Assembly (NCBI GenBank): GCA_002405165.1
Contig: DHLF01000006.1
Coordinates: 69,023 to 118,584 of the forward strand
Direction of reading: 5' to 3'
From: Christensenella sp. UBA4675
Lineage (GTDB): Bacteria; Bacillota; Clostridia; Christensenellales; Borkfalkiaceae
Length of the DNA stretch: 49,562 nucleotides
In this document: piece by piece, positions 15,767 through 24,193 of the stretch
How positions within the stretch are numbered: position 1 is the first letter of the stretch
Layout: each line of letters begins with the position of its first letter
The notes under the pieces: model-generated
Databases searched by the model: none
Seen by the model: only the letters and a program-made list of their open reading frames with translations
Told to the model about the DNA's origin: nothing
Program-made: the position numbers and the translations under genes

Positions 15767-17057
15767 ACTAAAAACAATTAAAGAACCTTTGTTTCACATT
15801 TCGAAACGCTCTAAATCTTCTCTAAAAACATATCAAGTAATTTTAATAAAAGCGTCTTTTTTACTTGCAGGACTAATTTTAAGTTCCATAATATGTTCGA
15901 TAATTTCGGGATATAGTCCGTTTGATTATTTTTATTATTTATTCGACGGAACTTTTGGAACCGACAGAAGAATTTGGATGCTTTTTAAAGAAATGTTTTT
16001 GCTTTTAGGCGTAGGTTTAGCTTTAATCCCTGCGTTTAAAATGAAATTTTGGAATTTGGGCGGTAATGGTCAAATTTTAATGGGATGTTTAGCGTCCGTA
16101 ATGTGTATGTTTTTACTCGGCGACAAAAATGGTTGGTCGGACGGAGCGGTTATTCCGCTTATGATAATAACTTCCATTTTAGCAGGCGCGATTTGGGCGG
16201 TTATTCCCGCAATATTTAAAGCGTTTTTTAAAACTAACGAATCTTTATTTACTCTTATGTCAAACTATATAGCATTAGAGTTAGTAAGATATTTTTTAAA
16301 GGTAAATAGTACAAATGGTTCTACTATGCCATCAATAAATAGCGGACATTTACCTGTTATAGGCGGACAACAATTTTTACTTACTATTATTGTAGTGGCA
16401 ATGCTCACCATAATAATGATTTTATATTTTAAATTCAGCAAGCACGGTTACGAAATTTCAGTAGTAGGCGAAAGCGAAAATACCGCAAAATACGTTGGAA
16501 TTAACGTTAAAAAAGTAACGATTAGAACTATTGCTTTATCGGGTGCGATTTGCGGACTTATAGGATTATTGCTTACCGGTTCTTTGAATCACAGCATTAC
16601 GGAAACTTCTGCGAACAACATGGGCTTTACGGCAATTATGGCGGCGTGGCTAGCTAAACTAGACCCGTTATTTTTACTTGTTTCTACTTTTTTTATTTCA
16701 TTTATCAATAACGGCATGGGAAATGTAAGCACAGAATTTAAAATGCTTAATAATTCAATTTCTAACGTAGTTTTAGGTATAATTTACTTCCTGCTAATTG
16801 CTGGTGAATTTTTCGTTGAATATAAAATTATGTTCCGCAAAAAAGAAAAGAAATCCGATGTGAAAACGGTTGGACAAGAAAAAACCGCAAGCGCGGATGA
16901 AGACGTTCAAAAAAATGAAATGATTAGCGAAAACACCAACGAAAAAGTAACGACTGACAATTCAGCAAAAACGGAAGAAGTTAAGCAAAACGCTGAAAGC
17001 GTTATAAAAACAAATCAACCGAACACCGAAAAAAAGGAGGAAGAAAAAAATGACTGA
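15756..17057 (+). CDS. Nucleoside ABC transporter permease 1 (NupB/YufP type)
   Basis: The protein of about 433 residues has roughly ten hydrophobic helices and the BPD_transp_2 fold. Family blocks include FWNLGGNGQILMGCL and the coupling region ENTAKYVGINVKKVTIRTIALSGAICGL. The C-terminal 70 residues are hydrophilic, Lys/Glu-rich and probably cytoplasmic. I chose ATG 15756 because an AGGAG lies just upstream inside the ATPase gene. A longer reading from 15690 would add 22 basic residues translated from ATPase codons. It overlaps the next gene by eight bases. It forms the membrane channel with the second permease. Confidence 0.92.
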   Translation: MNSKLKTIKEPLFHISKRSKSSLKTYQVILIKASFLLAGLILSSIICSIISGYSPFDYFYYLFDGTFGTDRRIWMLFKEMFLLLGVGLALIPAFKMKFWNLGGNGQILMGCLASVMCMFLLGDKNGWSDGAVIPLMIITSILAGAIWAVIPAIFKAFFKTNESLFTLMSNYIALELVRYFLKVNSTNGSTMPSINSGHLPVIGGQQFLLTIIVVAMLTIIMILYFKFSKHGYEISVVGESENTAKYVGINVKKVTIRTIALSGAICGLIGLLLTGSLNHSITETSANNMGFTAIMAAWLAKLDPLFLLVSTFFISFINNGMGNVSTEFKMLNNSISNVVLGIIYFLLIAGEFFVEYKIMFRKKEKKSDVKTVGQEKTASADEDVQKNEMISENTNEKVTTDNSAKTEEVKQNAESVIKTNQPNTEKKEEEKND

Positions 17058-18042
17058 TTACATTTTACTTTCTGTTTCCACCGCAATAGTTTTATTGTAT
17101 GGTTGTTTAGGAGAAATTATAACCGAAAAATCGGGACACCTTAACTTAGGCTTACCAGGGATTATGTGCATGGGCGCATACGGCGGATGTTCTTTTATAG
17201 TAAGATATATAGATGATTTATCTATTTCCGAAGTTTCAAATGCAAGTTATAATTTAATACTTTTAAACGCAGTTGTAGGAGCCATGTTGTTTGGAGCACT
17301 AGGCGGACTTATATATGCGTTTTTAACCGTTACCTTAAAATGTAACCAAAACATTACGGGACTTGCGCTAACTACTTTTGGTTCAGGATTTGCTTCTTAT
17401 TTTATGAAAAAGTTTTCCGGAATAAAAACTAAGGCAAAACTAAGAAAAGTTGTCAATATACTAAGAACTCATATGCCGATAGGCGATAAAACAGGTTGGT
17501 TCGGCAAAGTATTTTTATCTTACGGAATTTTAGTATATCTTGCCATTGCGCTTTGTATTATTACATCGATTATTCTTAAAAAAACAAGAATCGGTCTAAA
17601 TTTAAGGGCAGTAGGTGAAAATCCTGCCACTGCCGACGCTATGGGTATTAACGTAAATAAATATAAATACTTTTCTATTTTAATAGGGACTTCTATTGCG
17701 GGAATTGGCGGATTGTTTATGGTTATGGATAAATCTGGTGGAGCATGGGAAAACTCTTCTAACGTAGAAGCTTATGGATGGCTTGCCTTAGCATTAGTTA
17801 TTTTTACCACATGGAAGCCTATCGTCGCAATTTTTGGTTCTATATTATTTGGTCTTTTAGATAGATTTGGTTCTTTTGCACATATATTTAATATTAAATT
17901 AAACAAGTTTGGTAACACTATGATGGATATACTACCCTATTTAGTAACCATAATAGTTTTAATCGTAACGAGTATTATAGGCAAAAAAGAAACTCAACCG
18001 CCTTCTTCTTTGGGACTTAACTACTTTAAAGAAGATAGATAG
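17050..18042 (+). CDS. Nucleoside ABC transporter permease 2 (NupC/YufQ type)
   Basis: The 330-residue polytopic membrane protein belongs to the BPD_transp_2 family. Typical blocks are EIITEKSGHLNLGLPGIM near the start, the NQNITGLALTTFGSG helix and the coupling segment GLNLRAVGENPATADAMGINV. It pairs with the previous permease to form the nucleoside pore. A perfect AAGGAGG precedes the ATG within the tail of the upstream gene, and the two reading frames overlap by eight bases. It ends the xpt-transporter cluster, followed by a strong terminator. Confidence 0.93.
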   Translation: MTDYILLSVSTAIVLLYGCLGEIITEKSGHLNLGLPGIMCMGAYGGCSFIVRYIDDLSISEVSNASYNLILLNAVVGAMLFGALGGLIYAFLTVTLKCNQNITGLALTTFGSGFASYFMKKFSGIKTKAKLRKVVNILRTHMPIGDKTGWFGKVFLSYGILVYLAIALCIITSIILKKTRIGLNLRAVGENPATADAMGINVNKYKYFSILIGTSIAGIGGLFMVMDKSGGAWENSSNVEAYGWLALALVIFTTWKPIVAIFGSILFGLLDRFGSFAHIFNIKLNKFGNTMMDILPYLVTIIVLIVTSIIGKKETQPPSSLGLNYFKEDR

Positions 18043-18068
18043 ATAGTTTTATTAAAATTTTAAATTTT

Positions 18069-18108
18069 AACGCTGAATTTTGCAATAGCAAAATTCAGCG
18101 TTATTTTA
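18069..18108 (+). terminator. Terminator of the nucleoside transporter operon
   Basis: AACGCTGAATTTTGC pairs with GCAAAATTCAGCGTT around an AATA loop, followed by ATTTTAGTTT. Confidence 0.85.
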
Positions 18109-18152
18109 GTTTGTAATATTAAAGAAAATTACTCTAAAAAATTATTTTATAA

Positions 18153-18317
18153 AAAAACGTCTTACCGGGAAATGTCGAGCCTGATATAGATATGCTTTGG
18201 GCGATTGCCAATTTTTTTGACGTTACTATCGGCGAACTTATGGTAGAGCCCAATAACTATACTTTAATTAAAATTTTGGCTATTGCAAAAAATTGCAATA
18301 GCCTTTTTAACGCTTAA
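18153..18317 (+). pseudogene. Remnant of an XRE-family HTH regulator (C-terminal end of the DNA-binding domain)
   Basis: The open frame from an in-frame TAA (18150-18152) to the TAA at 18315 has no start or N-terminal half. It contains EPDIDMLWAIANFFDVTIGELM. This is the typical last helix of Cro/CI-type HTH domains, usually preceded by a recognition helix that is missing here. A terminator hairpin overlaps the 3' end. It lies beside the phage-type cassette and is probably the remains of its repressor or of an antitoxin-like regulator. Confidence 0.6.
18278..18308 (+). terminator. Terminator at the end of the XRE remnant
   Basis: GGCTATTGC (18278-18286) pairs with GCAATAGCC (18295-18303), followed by TTTTT. 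It survives although the gene before it is broken. Confidence 0.75.
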
Positions 18318-18344
18318 AATATTTAATTTTTTTGATAGTATTTT

Positions 18345-18539
18345 TTATAGTGTTGCGTCTTCGGTAAACCATTCGTCTTTTAGATAAATACCTTGTTCTA
18401 TAATTTCTTGCTCGCTTTTACCGTCTAAATCGTTTACCCAACTATTTATTGCGTCTAATACTTCTCTTTCGGACAATATTTTATCATCCACTTGCTTATT
18501 TGCGCTGATTAGCCATAATTTTTTACTAAAAGTTTTCAT
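18345..18539 (-). CDS. Small phage-type hypothetical protein, 64 residues
   Basis: The protein is 64 residues, acidic in its second half (ends YLKDEWFTEDATL), with no membrane segment. A strong AAGGAGA lies at the right distance before the ATG, only 11 bases after the stop of the lectin-fold tail gene, so it is the third gene of the same leftward unit. I do not recognise the family. In phage tail modules this slot often holds a tail-fibre chaperone or a small accessory protein, but nothing here proves that. Confidence 0.6.
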   Translation of the reverse strand: MKTFSKKLWLISANKQVDDKILSEREVLDAINSWVNDLDGKSEQEIIEQGIYLKDEWFTEDATL

Positions 18540-18550
18540 GTTTTTCTCCT

Positions 18551-19651
18551 TTATAACGGTTTATAACAAAGACGACAACTAAAATCGCCTTTTTCCACGT
18601 CTACGACTTCCACTCCGTTACACATCCAAAGTCCCGCATTTGTGCTAAATCTCCAACTTCCGCCACACGCCAAAATTTTACCGCTTTCGGAATTATAACA
18701 AAAATCCGAATAATACGTTGAACTTCCCGCGCCTAACTCCGAAACAAACGTTAAAAGCGTATTTTTTTCAAGCGGAGCAACAACTTTAACGTAACCGCTA
18801 CTGTTTACCCTTTCTCCGACATAAAAATAAGGCGCATCGTATTTATTAGATTGATAATGCTTTGGATTTGTACAAATAAATACCTTTGTATTATCAAAGT
18901 TTATACCGTCGCACCAAGTCCAAGTGTTCCCCCATAAATTTTCCATACCCCTATATTTACAAGCGTGTTTTCCGTCCGTATTACAACTTGTATCCGTCCA
19001 AGGCTCTTCCAGTAAATCGTGATTATTATTATACGAACCCGACGGAGTTTTTACGTTATCGGTATGTCCCGTAATTAAAAAAGTAGTATTATCACTGTGC
19101 GTAAAACCTTTCATTATAGATTGAGAATCGGTATTTGCAAATTCTATCGTAAAAAGCTCTTTTATAATGCAATCAATTAAAAAATCGTATTGTTGATAGC
19201 CTTCTCCGTTTTTTTTGCAAGCCGTTCTAAAATTAGTTAAAGATAAGTTCGTTTTTATCGTTTTTCCGCTCTGTGATTTTATGCTTTGAGCGTCCGCATC
19301 GTAACTTCCTTCGTATTTACCGACTAAAACGTAATCTATTTCGTTACCTTCTCCGTCAATAAATAAAGTACTAAAACCGTCGTATCTACATCCCGAAATT
19401 TGTAGTTTATACGTTCCGTTAGCGTTTTTTGTAATCTTTGAATAAAATTTTGGAATTTTTACGAATACGTTACCCGTTTCGTCCACAATTTCAGTCATTT
19501 CACACCACGGATAACAATTATCGAAATCGCTTTTTATTTCGCTTTGCCCGACCGTATAAGTTAAATTTGTTGCGCTGTCTGTTCTAGTTAACGTCGTGAA
19601 ACTTTGACCTACGTTGTCCACGCCGTAAATTTTCATTTTTTCTAAAATCAT
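18551..19651 (-). CDS. Phage tail/receptor-binding-type protein with C-type-lectin (FGE-like) fold
   Basis: The 366-residue protein is rich in aromatic residues and glycine. Its C-terminal half has hallmarks of the formylglycine-generating-enzyme/C-type-lectin fold used in phage receptor-binding proteins: YRGMENLWGNTWTWCDGIN (around residue 240) and a closing ACGGSWRFSTNAGLWMCN followed by FSCRLCY. This closing block is where diversity-generating retroelements vary their target proteins. I see no template repeat or reverse transcriptase in the window, so diversification is not claimed. It overlaps the ribosome binding site of the upstream BppU-like gene, two bases after its stop. The likely role is host-surface recognition on a phage tail or a tail-derived particle. 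Confidence 0.7.
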   Translation of the reverse strand: MILEKMKIYGVDNVGQSFTTLTRTDSATNLTYTVGQSEIKSDFDNCYPWCEMTEIVDETGNVFVKIPKFYSKITKNANGTYKLQISGCRYDGFSTLFIDGEGNEIDYVLVGKYEGSYDADAQSIKSQSGKTIKTNLSLTNFRTACKKNGEGYQQYDFLIDCIIKELFTIEFANTDSQSIMKGFTHSDNTTFLITGHTDNVKTPSGSYNNNHDLLEEPWTDTSCNTDGKHACKYRGMENLWGNTWTWCDGINFDNTKVFICTNPKHYQSNKYDAPYFYVGERVNSSGYVKVVAPLEKNTLLTFVSELGAGSSTYYSDFCYNSESGKILACGGSWRFSTNAGLWMCNGVEVVDVEKGDFSCRLCYKPL

Positions 19652-19653
19652 TT

Positions 19654-20295
19654 TTAATCCCCTTGTCTATTTTCTAATATAGCTATTCTTTTTATTAGCT
19701 CTTTAAATTTTTTATCTATACTTCCGCCTTTCGTATAATTTTTCGACGTATCGGATTCTAACGCATACGCCGTTGCAACGTAGTTAGTTTCGTTGTTTTC
19801 TAATTCGTTTTGAATGTTTTTTACACTTTGTCTGACAACTTCTATACTATTTATTAATAACTCTAATTTTTCGTTAAAAACGGTTTTGCTAATAAAATTT
19901 TCTGCTACCGTAGGCGGTGTGTTTTTCTCTATATACTCATAGGCGCGTACTGATGGCTTTATCGATAAGACGAATACAGAACAGTTAAAAACTTGTGTTC
20001 CGTCGTCGGTTTTTAACATCGGTTGACATTCTATTTCGCCTGCCATACACGTTATATTTCTGTCGATAGGCATTTTTAAAACTATTTCTTGCTCAGTCGT
20101 TTCGGAAATAATCATATTGCAAACGTTACAACTTCCGTCCCCGTATCGAATTTTTAAATACGGATAAAGAACGGATAAATCGACGTCTTTATAAAACCTA
20201 TCGCACCTAACGGTTAAATAGTCCATTTTGCTATCCGTTTCGTATATGGTATCGTTAAAAGGCATACACACCCTAGATTTAATTTTTACTTCCAT
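19654..20295 (-). CDS. BppU-like phage baseplate upper protein
   Basis: The 213-residue protein has an N-terminal beta-rich domain (about 1-115) with alternating short strands and polar loops (YLTVRCDRFYKDVDLSVLYPYLKIRYGDG), then a coiled-coil-prone C-terminal part (about 140-213: LELLINSIEVVRQSVKNIQNELENN ending in KRIAILENRQGD). This layout resembles the N-terminal domain of Siphoviridae baseplate upper proteins, which hold the receptor-binding protein. It precedes the lectin-fold gene with two bases between stop and start, which fits a structural pair. An AAGGAGAG site precedes the ATG. No other tail or head genes are nearby, so this is an isolated module. Confidence 0.6.
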   Translation of the reverse strand: MEVKIKSRVCMPFNDTIYETDSKMDYLTVRCDRFYKDVDLSVLYPYLKIRYGDGSCNVCNMIISETTEQEIVLKMPIDRNITCMAGEIECQPMLKTDDGTQVFNCSVFVLSIKPSVRAYEYIEKNTPPTVAENFISKTVFNEKLELLINSIEVVRQSVKNIQNELENNETNYVATAYALESDTSKNYTKGGSIDKKFKELIKRIAILENRQGD

Positions 20296-20379
20296 TTTCT
20301 CTCCTTTTTGCTTTACACTAATATTTTATCACGCTTTTTTCGTTTTTTATTTTCGAGCGACTGTTTTTTGGTTTTTTAA

Positions 20380-20422
20380 ATAAAAAAATATCTTCCATAC
20401 AGCAAAAATCCATATGGAAGAT
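20380..20422 (-). terminator. Terminator of the hrcA-grpE-dnaK-dnaJ operon
   Basis: ATCTTCCATA (20390-20399) and TATGGAAGAT (20413-20422) form a ten-base stem. Read leftwards it is followed by a run of T. It lies about 80 bases after the dnaJ stop. Confidence 0.8.
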
Positions 20423-20501
20423 AAATATAAAATAAATAGAAAGGAGCAATTTTTATTTTTTTAGACAATAAAAATAATTAAATTACCTAAAAAATCTTTA
20501 A

Positions 20502-21671
20502 TTAAAATTTAACGTCTTTATATGGGTTATCGCCATAGAGCTTATTAACGTTATCAGAAAATTCTTTCATTTTCGGACATTGTTTTATGTCTGACTCTAA
20601 GCCGTATAATCTCAATAATCTTTCTTGTTCTGCGCTTATTTTAGTAGGTATTTCTACCGAAATAATATAGTAAATACTTCCCGTTCCGAGTTTAGAATTT
20701 ATTCCTTTTCCCCTTAACGTTAGCATTTTTCCGTTTTGAGTTCCCTTAGGAATTTCCAATTCTTCTAATTTATCGATTCCCGGAACCATTATTTTTCCGC
20801 CCAATACCGCCGTCATATAAGAAATAGGTAAATCTACGTATAAATCAAAATTTTTACGTTTGAAAATTTTATGCGGTAAAACTTTTATTATAACAATTAA
20901 ATCTCCGCATTCGCCCCCGTTTATAGAAGCGTTACCCATACCCCTTTTCTTTATATAACTACCTGTATCGGCTCCGCCGGGAATATCCAAAGTAACGGTG
21001 CAAGATTTTCTAATATATCCTTTTCCTGCACAATCGGGACATTTAACGGTAATCTTTTTACCCGTTCCGCCACAATCCTTACAAGCTCCTACCCTAACGG
21101 TTGTAAAAAATCCAGCACTTGTTCTGTATTCTTTTTGTCCCGTGCCGTTACAGGAAGTACAAACAGTATAACTTGTACCGTCTTTAGCTCCCGTTCCTTT
21201 ACAGCTTGCGCAAGGTTCTCTTCGGTTAAACGTTATTGTTTTCTTAACGCCTTTTACAGCGTCCAAAAAAGATAATTCAATTTCTACCGTTATATCTTCT
21301 CCCTTAGTTTTAGTTTCATGGGAACTTTGAGCTCTGCCTTGACTAAAATCATTTCCGAAAATATCGCCGAAAATATCGCCAAAACCACTAAAACCGCTAA
21401 AACCGCCTTCTCCTGCCGAACCGCTAAAACCACCAAAGCCTGCCTGTTCGGGATGGTCTAATTCAAAATCATATTTTTTCCTTTTTTCAGGGTCGGATAA
21501 TATTTCGTTAGCTTCGTTTATCTCTTTAAATTTTTTAGCGCATGCCTCGTCGTTAGGATGTAAATCCGGATGATATTGACGTGCAAGTTTTCTGTACGCA
21601 GACTTTATCTCATCTTGACTTGCCGTTTTTGACACACCTAAAATATCATAATAATTCTTTTTTTCTGCCAT
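20502..21671 (-). CDS. dnaJ: Chaperone DnaJ
   Basis: The 389-residue protein is a full type I J-protein: J domain (1-70) with the HPD motif in YHPDLHPND, a Gly/Phe-rich region (about 80-110), a zinc-binding domain with four CxxCxGxG repeats (CASCKGTG, CTSCNGTG, CKDCGGTG, CPDCAGKG), and the C-terminal substrate-binding domains. It delivers unfolded proteins to DnaK and stimulates its ATPase. It is the last gene of the heat-shock operon; a hairpin lies in the 70-base gap after dnaK. The site AGGTG precedes the ATG. Confidence 0.98.
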   Translation of the reverse strand: MAEKKNYYDILGVSKTASQDEIKSAYRKLARQYHPDLHPNDEACAKKFKEINEANEILSDPEKRKKYDFELDHPEQAGFGGFSGSAGEGGFSGFSGFGDIFGDIFGNDFSQGRAQSSHETKTKGEDITVEIELSFLDAVKGVKKTITFNRREPCASCKGTGAKDGTSYTVCTSCNGTGQKEYRTSAGFFTTVRVGACKDCGGTGKKITVKCPDCAGKGYIRKSCTVTLDIPGGADTGSYIKKRGMGNASINGGECGDLIVIIKVLPHKIFKRKNFDLYVDLPISYMTAVLGGKIMVPGIDKLEELEIPKGTQNGKMLTLRGKGINSKLGTGSIYYIISVEIPTKISAEQERLLRLYGLESDIKQCPKMKEFSDNVNKLYGDNPYKDVKF

Positions 21672-21703
21672 TTATACACCTGTAATTTTACATTTTAAAA
21701 TAT

Positions 21704-21730
21704 TAAGTTGCGTATTTTTCAACGCAACTT
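21704..21730 (-). terminator. Hairpin between dnaK and dnaJ
   Basis: AAGTTGCGT (21704-21712) pairs with ACGCAACTT (21722-21730). It lacks a proper T-tract when read leftwards (AATATTTTAAAATG follows). It probably trims or dampens transcription so that DnaJ is made at a lower level than DnaK. Confidence 0.5.
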
Positions 21731-21741
21731 AACTTTAAAAA

Positions 21742-23544
21742 TTAGCTTTGATGAAATTCGGTATCATCGTCGCTGGCGTTAGTTGAACCTGCATCGTTTG
21801 CCGTTCCGCCTGCTTGTTGATATAATTTTGACATAATCGGAGAAGTAGCGTTACCTAAATCTTCTTGCGCTTTTTTAAGCTCTTCTGCATCGGTAGAATT
21901 AAGTTTATCCTTTGCTTCTTTAACTGCGCTTTCAATAGTTGCTTTTTCTTCTTCGGTAAGTTTATCTCCGGCTTCTTTAACGGCTTTTTCGGTTGCGAAA
22001 ATTAAACCGTCTAGTTGGTTACGAGCATCTACAACTTCTTTTCTCTTATTATCTTCAGCTTCGTATTCCTGAGCTTCTTTAACAGCTTTATCTATATCTT
22101 CTTTAGACAAGTTACTAGAAGAAGTAATAGTTATATCGCTACTCTTGTTAGTCGCTTTATCTACGGCAGTAACGTGAACAATACCGTTAGCGTCTATATC
22201 GAAAGTAACTTCTATTTGAGGAATTCCTCTAGGAGCGGGAGCTATTCCCGTAAGATTAAATTGCCCTAACGTCTTATTATCTTTCGCAAATTTTCTTTCG
22301 CCTTGTAAAACGTGAATGGTAACTTCCGTTTGATTATCTGCGGCAGTAGAGAATATTTGTGATTTTTTAGTAGGAATAGTGGTATTTCTTTCAATTAAAG
22401 GAGTCATTACTCCACCCATAGTTTCAATACCGAGTGTTAAAGGAGTTACGTCTAGTAAAAGTACGTCTTTAACGTCGCCGGTTAAAACGCCTCCTTGAAT
22501 TGCCGCGCCGATTGCAACGCATTCGTCGGGGTTAATACCTTTAAACGGCTCTTTACCCGTTTCTTTTTTAACTGCTTCTTGAACGGCAGGAATTCTTGTA
22601 GAACCACCTACCAAAATAACTTTGGATATATCTTTATAAGTAAGTCCTGCGTCTTTCAAAGCTTTTCTCATAGGTTCTATGGTTTGTTCAACCAAATCTT
22701 GCGTTAAAGCGTCGAATTTTTGTCTTGTTAAGGTAACTTCCATATGTTTAGGACCTGTTGCGTCAGCCGTAATAAACGGTAAGCTTATGGTCGTGCTAGA
22801 CATTCCCGAAAGTTCGATTTTAGCTTTTTCAGCGGCTTCTTTAAGTCTTTGCATTGCCATTTTATCGGTAGACAAATCTATACCTTCTTTTGACTTAAAG
22901 TCTTGTACTAAAAAGTCTATAATTCTATTATCGAAATCGTCTCCGCCGAGTCTGGTATTACCGTTTGTTGCCAAAACTTCGAATACGCCGTCGCCTATAT
23001 CCAAAATAGATACGTCGAACGTACCGCCACCTAAGTCGTAAATTAAAACTTTATGGCTGGATTTATCTTTGTCTAGTCCGTAAGCAAGCGCAGCCGCCGT
23101 AGGTTCGTTTATAACCCTTAAAACGTTAAGGCCGGCAATTTTACCCGCGTCCTTAGTTGCTTGACGTTGAGCGTCGTTAAAGTAAGCGGGACAAGTAATA
23201 ACTGCGTCCGTTACAGGTTCGCCTAAATAACTTTCGGCGTCCTTTTTTAATTTGGAAAGAATCATAGCCGATATTTCTTGCGGAGAATATTTCTTACCGT
23301 CTATATCTACTTTATAATCCGTTCCCATATGTCTTTTAATTGAAATAACGGTTCTGTCGGCGTTTGCTACAGCTTGACGTTTAGCAATTTGTCCGACGAG
23401 CCTTTGTCCGTCTTTTTGAAAACCGACTACCGAAGGAGTGGTTCTCGAACCTTCTGCATTTGCAATTACAACGGGTTCTCCGCCTTCCATAACCGCAACG
23501 CACGAATTTGTCGTTCCTAAATCTATACCAATAATTTTACTCAT
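21742..23544 (-). CDS. dnaK: Chaperone DnaK (Hsp70)
   Basis: The protein of about 600 residues has the full Hsp70 layout: actin-like ATPase domain (about 1-380) with IGIDLGTTNSCVAV, VLIYDLGGGTFDVSILD and the ILVGGSTRIPAVQE motif, then the substrate-binding domain and helical lid, and a short variable tail ending DDDTEFHQS. It holds unfolded polypeptides in the cytoplasm with DnaJ and GrpE. I chose ATG 23544 because it lies nine bases after AAGGAG and gives the family-standard MSKIIGID start. An ATG six bases earlier is too close to the site. grpE lies 21 bases upstream. Confidence 0.98.
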   Translation of the reverse strand: MSKIIGIDLGTTNSCVAVMEGGEPVVIANAEGSRTTPSVVGFQKDGQRLVGQIAKRQAVANADRTVISIKRHMGTDYKVDIDGKKYSPQEISAMILSKLKKDAESYLGEPVTDAVITCPAYFNDAQRQATKDAGKIAGLNVLRVINEPTAAALAYGLDKDKSSHKVLIYDLGGGTFDVSILDIGDGVFEVLATNGNTRLGGDDFDNRIIDFLVQDFKSKEGIDLSTDKMAMQRLKEAAEKAKIELSGMSSTTISLPFITADATGPKHMEVTLTRQKFDALTQDLVEQTIEPMRKALKDAGLTYKDISKVILVGGSTRIPAVQEAVKKETGKEPFKGINPDECVAIGAAIQGGVLTGDVKDVLLLDVTPLTLGIETMGGVMTPLIERNTTIPTKKSQIFSTAADNQTEVTIHVLQGERKFAKDNKTLGQFNLTGIAPAPRGIPQIEVTFDIDANGIVHVTAVDKATNKSSDITITSSSNLSKEDIDKAVKEAQEYEAEDNKRKEVVDARNQLDGLIFATEKAVKEAGDKLTEEEKATIESAVKEAKDKLNSTDAEELKKAQEDLGNATSPIMSKLYQQAGGTANDAGSTNASDDDTEFHQS

Positions 23545-23564
23545 AATCATAATCTCCTTTTAAT

Positions 23565-24185
23565 TTATTTTATAACTACTACTTGTGCGAATCTTATAAT
23601 TTTATCGCCAAGTGAGTATCCTTTTAAAAATACTTGTTTTACAGTACCGCTTTTTTCGCCTTCGCTTGCGTCCGCCATCATAACGGCTTCAGCTTTGCTA
23701 GGGTCAAACTCTTCGCCGATGGGATCTATTTCTGTTACTCCGAGATTTAAAAGCGTATCTTTAAATTGCCTTACTACCATTTCTAAACCTTGTTTCGTCT
23801 TTTCGTCCGCAACCGTGGCAACCGCTCTTTCAAGATTATCGCCCACAACTAAAATTTTTTTAATTATGTCTAATTTACCTTCTTCGTAAGCGATTTTTCT
23901 AGTTTCGTTGTTGCGTTTTTTAAAGTTTTCGAAATCCGCTCTCGAACGATACCAGTTTTCTTTAAATTCCGCGCTTTGCTCAGCTTGTTTTTTTAAAACT
24001 TCGTTTTCTTCTTGCAAAGCTTTTATTAAAGACTGTAAATCGTTCTCTCCGTTTTCGGATTTTTCACAGCATTTATTTTTTTCGCAATTTTCTTTTTTTT
24101 CGCAATTTCTATTTTTTTCACAGTTTTCTTGCCTTTCGCATTTTTCTTGTTTATGGCATTTTTCTTGATTATGTTCTTGACTCAT
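23565..24185 (-). CDS. grpE: Nucleotide exchange factor GrpE with Cys-hexad N-terminal extension
   Basis: The 206-residue protein has the standard GrpE long helix (about 50-110, with KENWYRSRADFENFKKRNNE) and the beta domain ending in LGDKIIRFAQVVVIK. GrpE releases ADP from DnaK. The first 45 residues are unusual: cysteines at 10, 16, 22, 28, 34 and 40 fall in a strict six-residue period (pattern C-E-K/R-x-x-N/K), with one extra Cys at 39, all in a Lys/Glu/Asn background plus His at 5 and 11. The DNA shows the matching imperfect 18-base repeat. Such a segment could form disulphides or bind metal. Ribosome binding site AGGAG. It lies between hrcA and dnaK. Confidence 0.97.
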   Translation of the reverse strand: MSQEHNQEKCHKQEKCERQENCEKNRNCEKKENCEKNKCCEKSENGENDLQSLIKALQEENEVLKKQAEQSAEFKENWYRSRADFENFKKRNNETRKIAYEEGKLDIIKKILVVGDNLERAVATVADEKTKQGLEMVVRQFKDTLLNLGVTEIDPIGEEFDPSKAEAVMMADASEGEKSGTVKQVFLKGYSLGDKIIRFAQVVVIK

Positions 24186-24193
24186 TTTATCTC

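Noticed and set aside
18103..20500. Complete diversity-generating retroelement
   Set aside because: No reverse transcriptase frame and no template-like near-copy of the lectin gene end could be found in the window.
22679..23041. 120-residue open frame opposite dnaK
   Set aside because: It is a mirror of the highly conserved dnaK coding sequence with no start signals.
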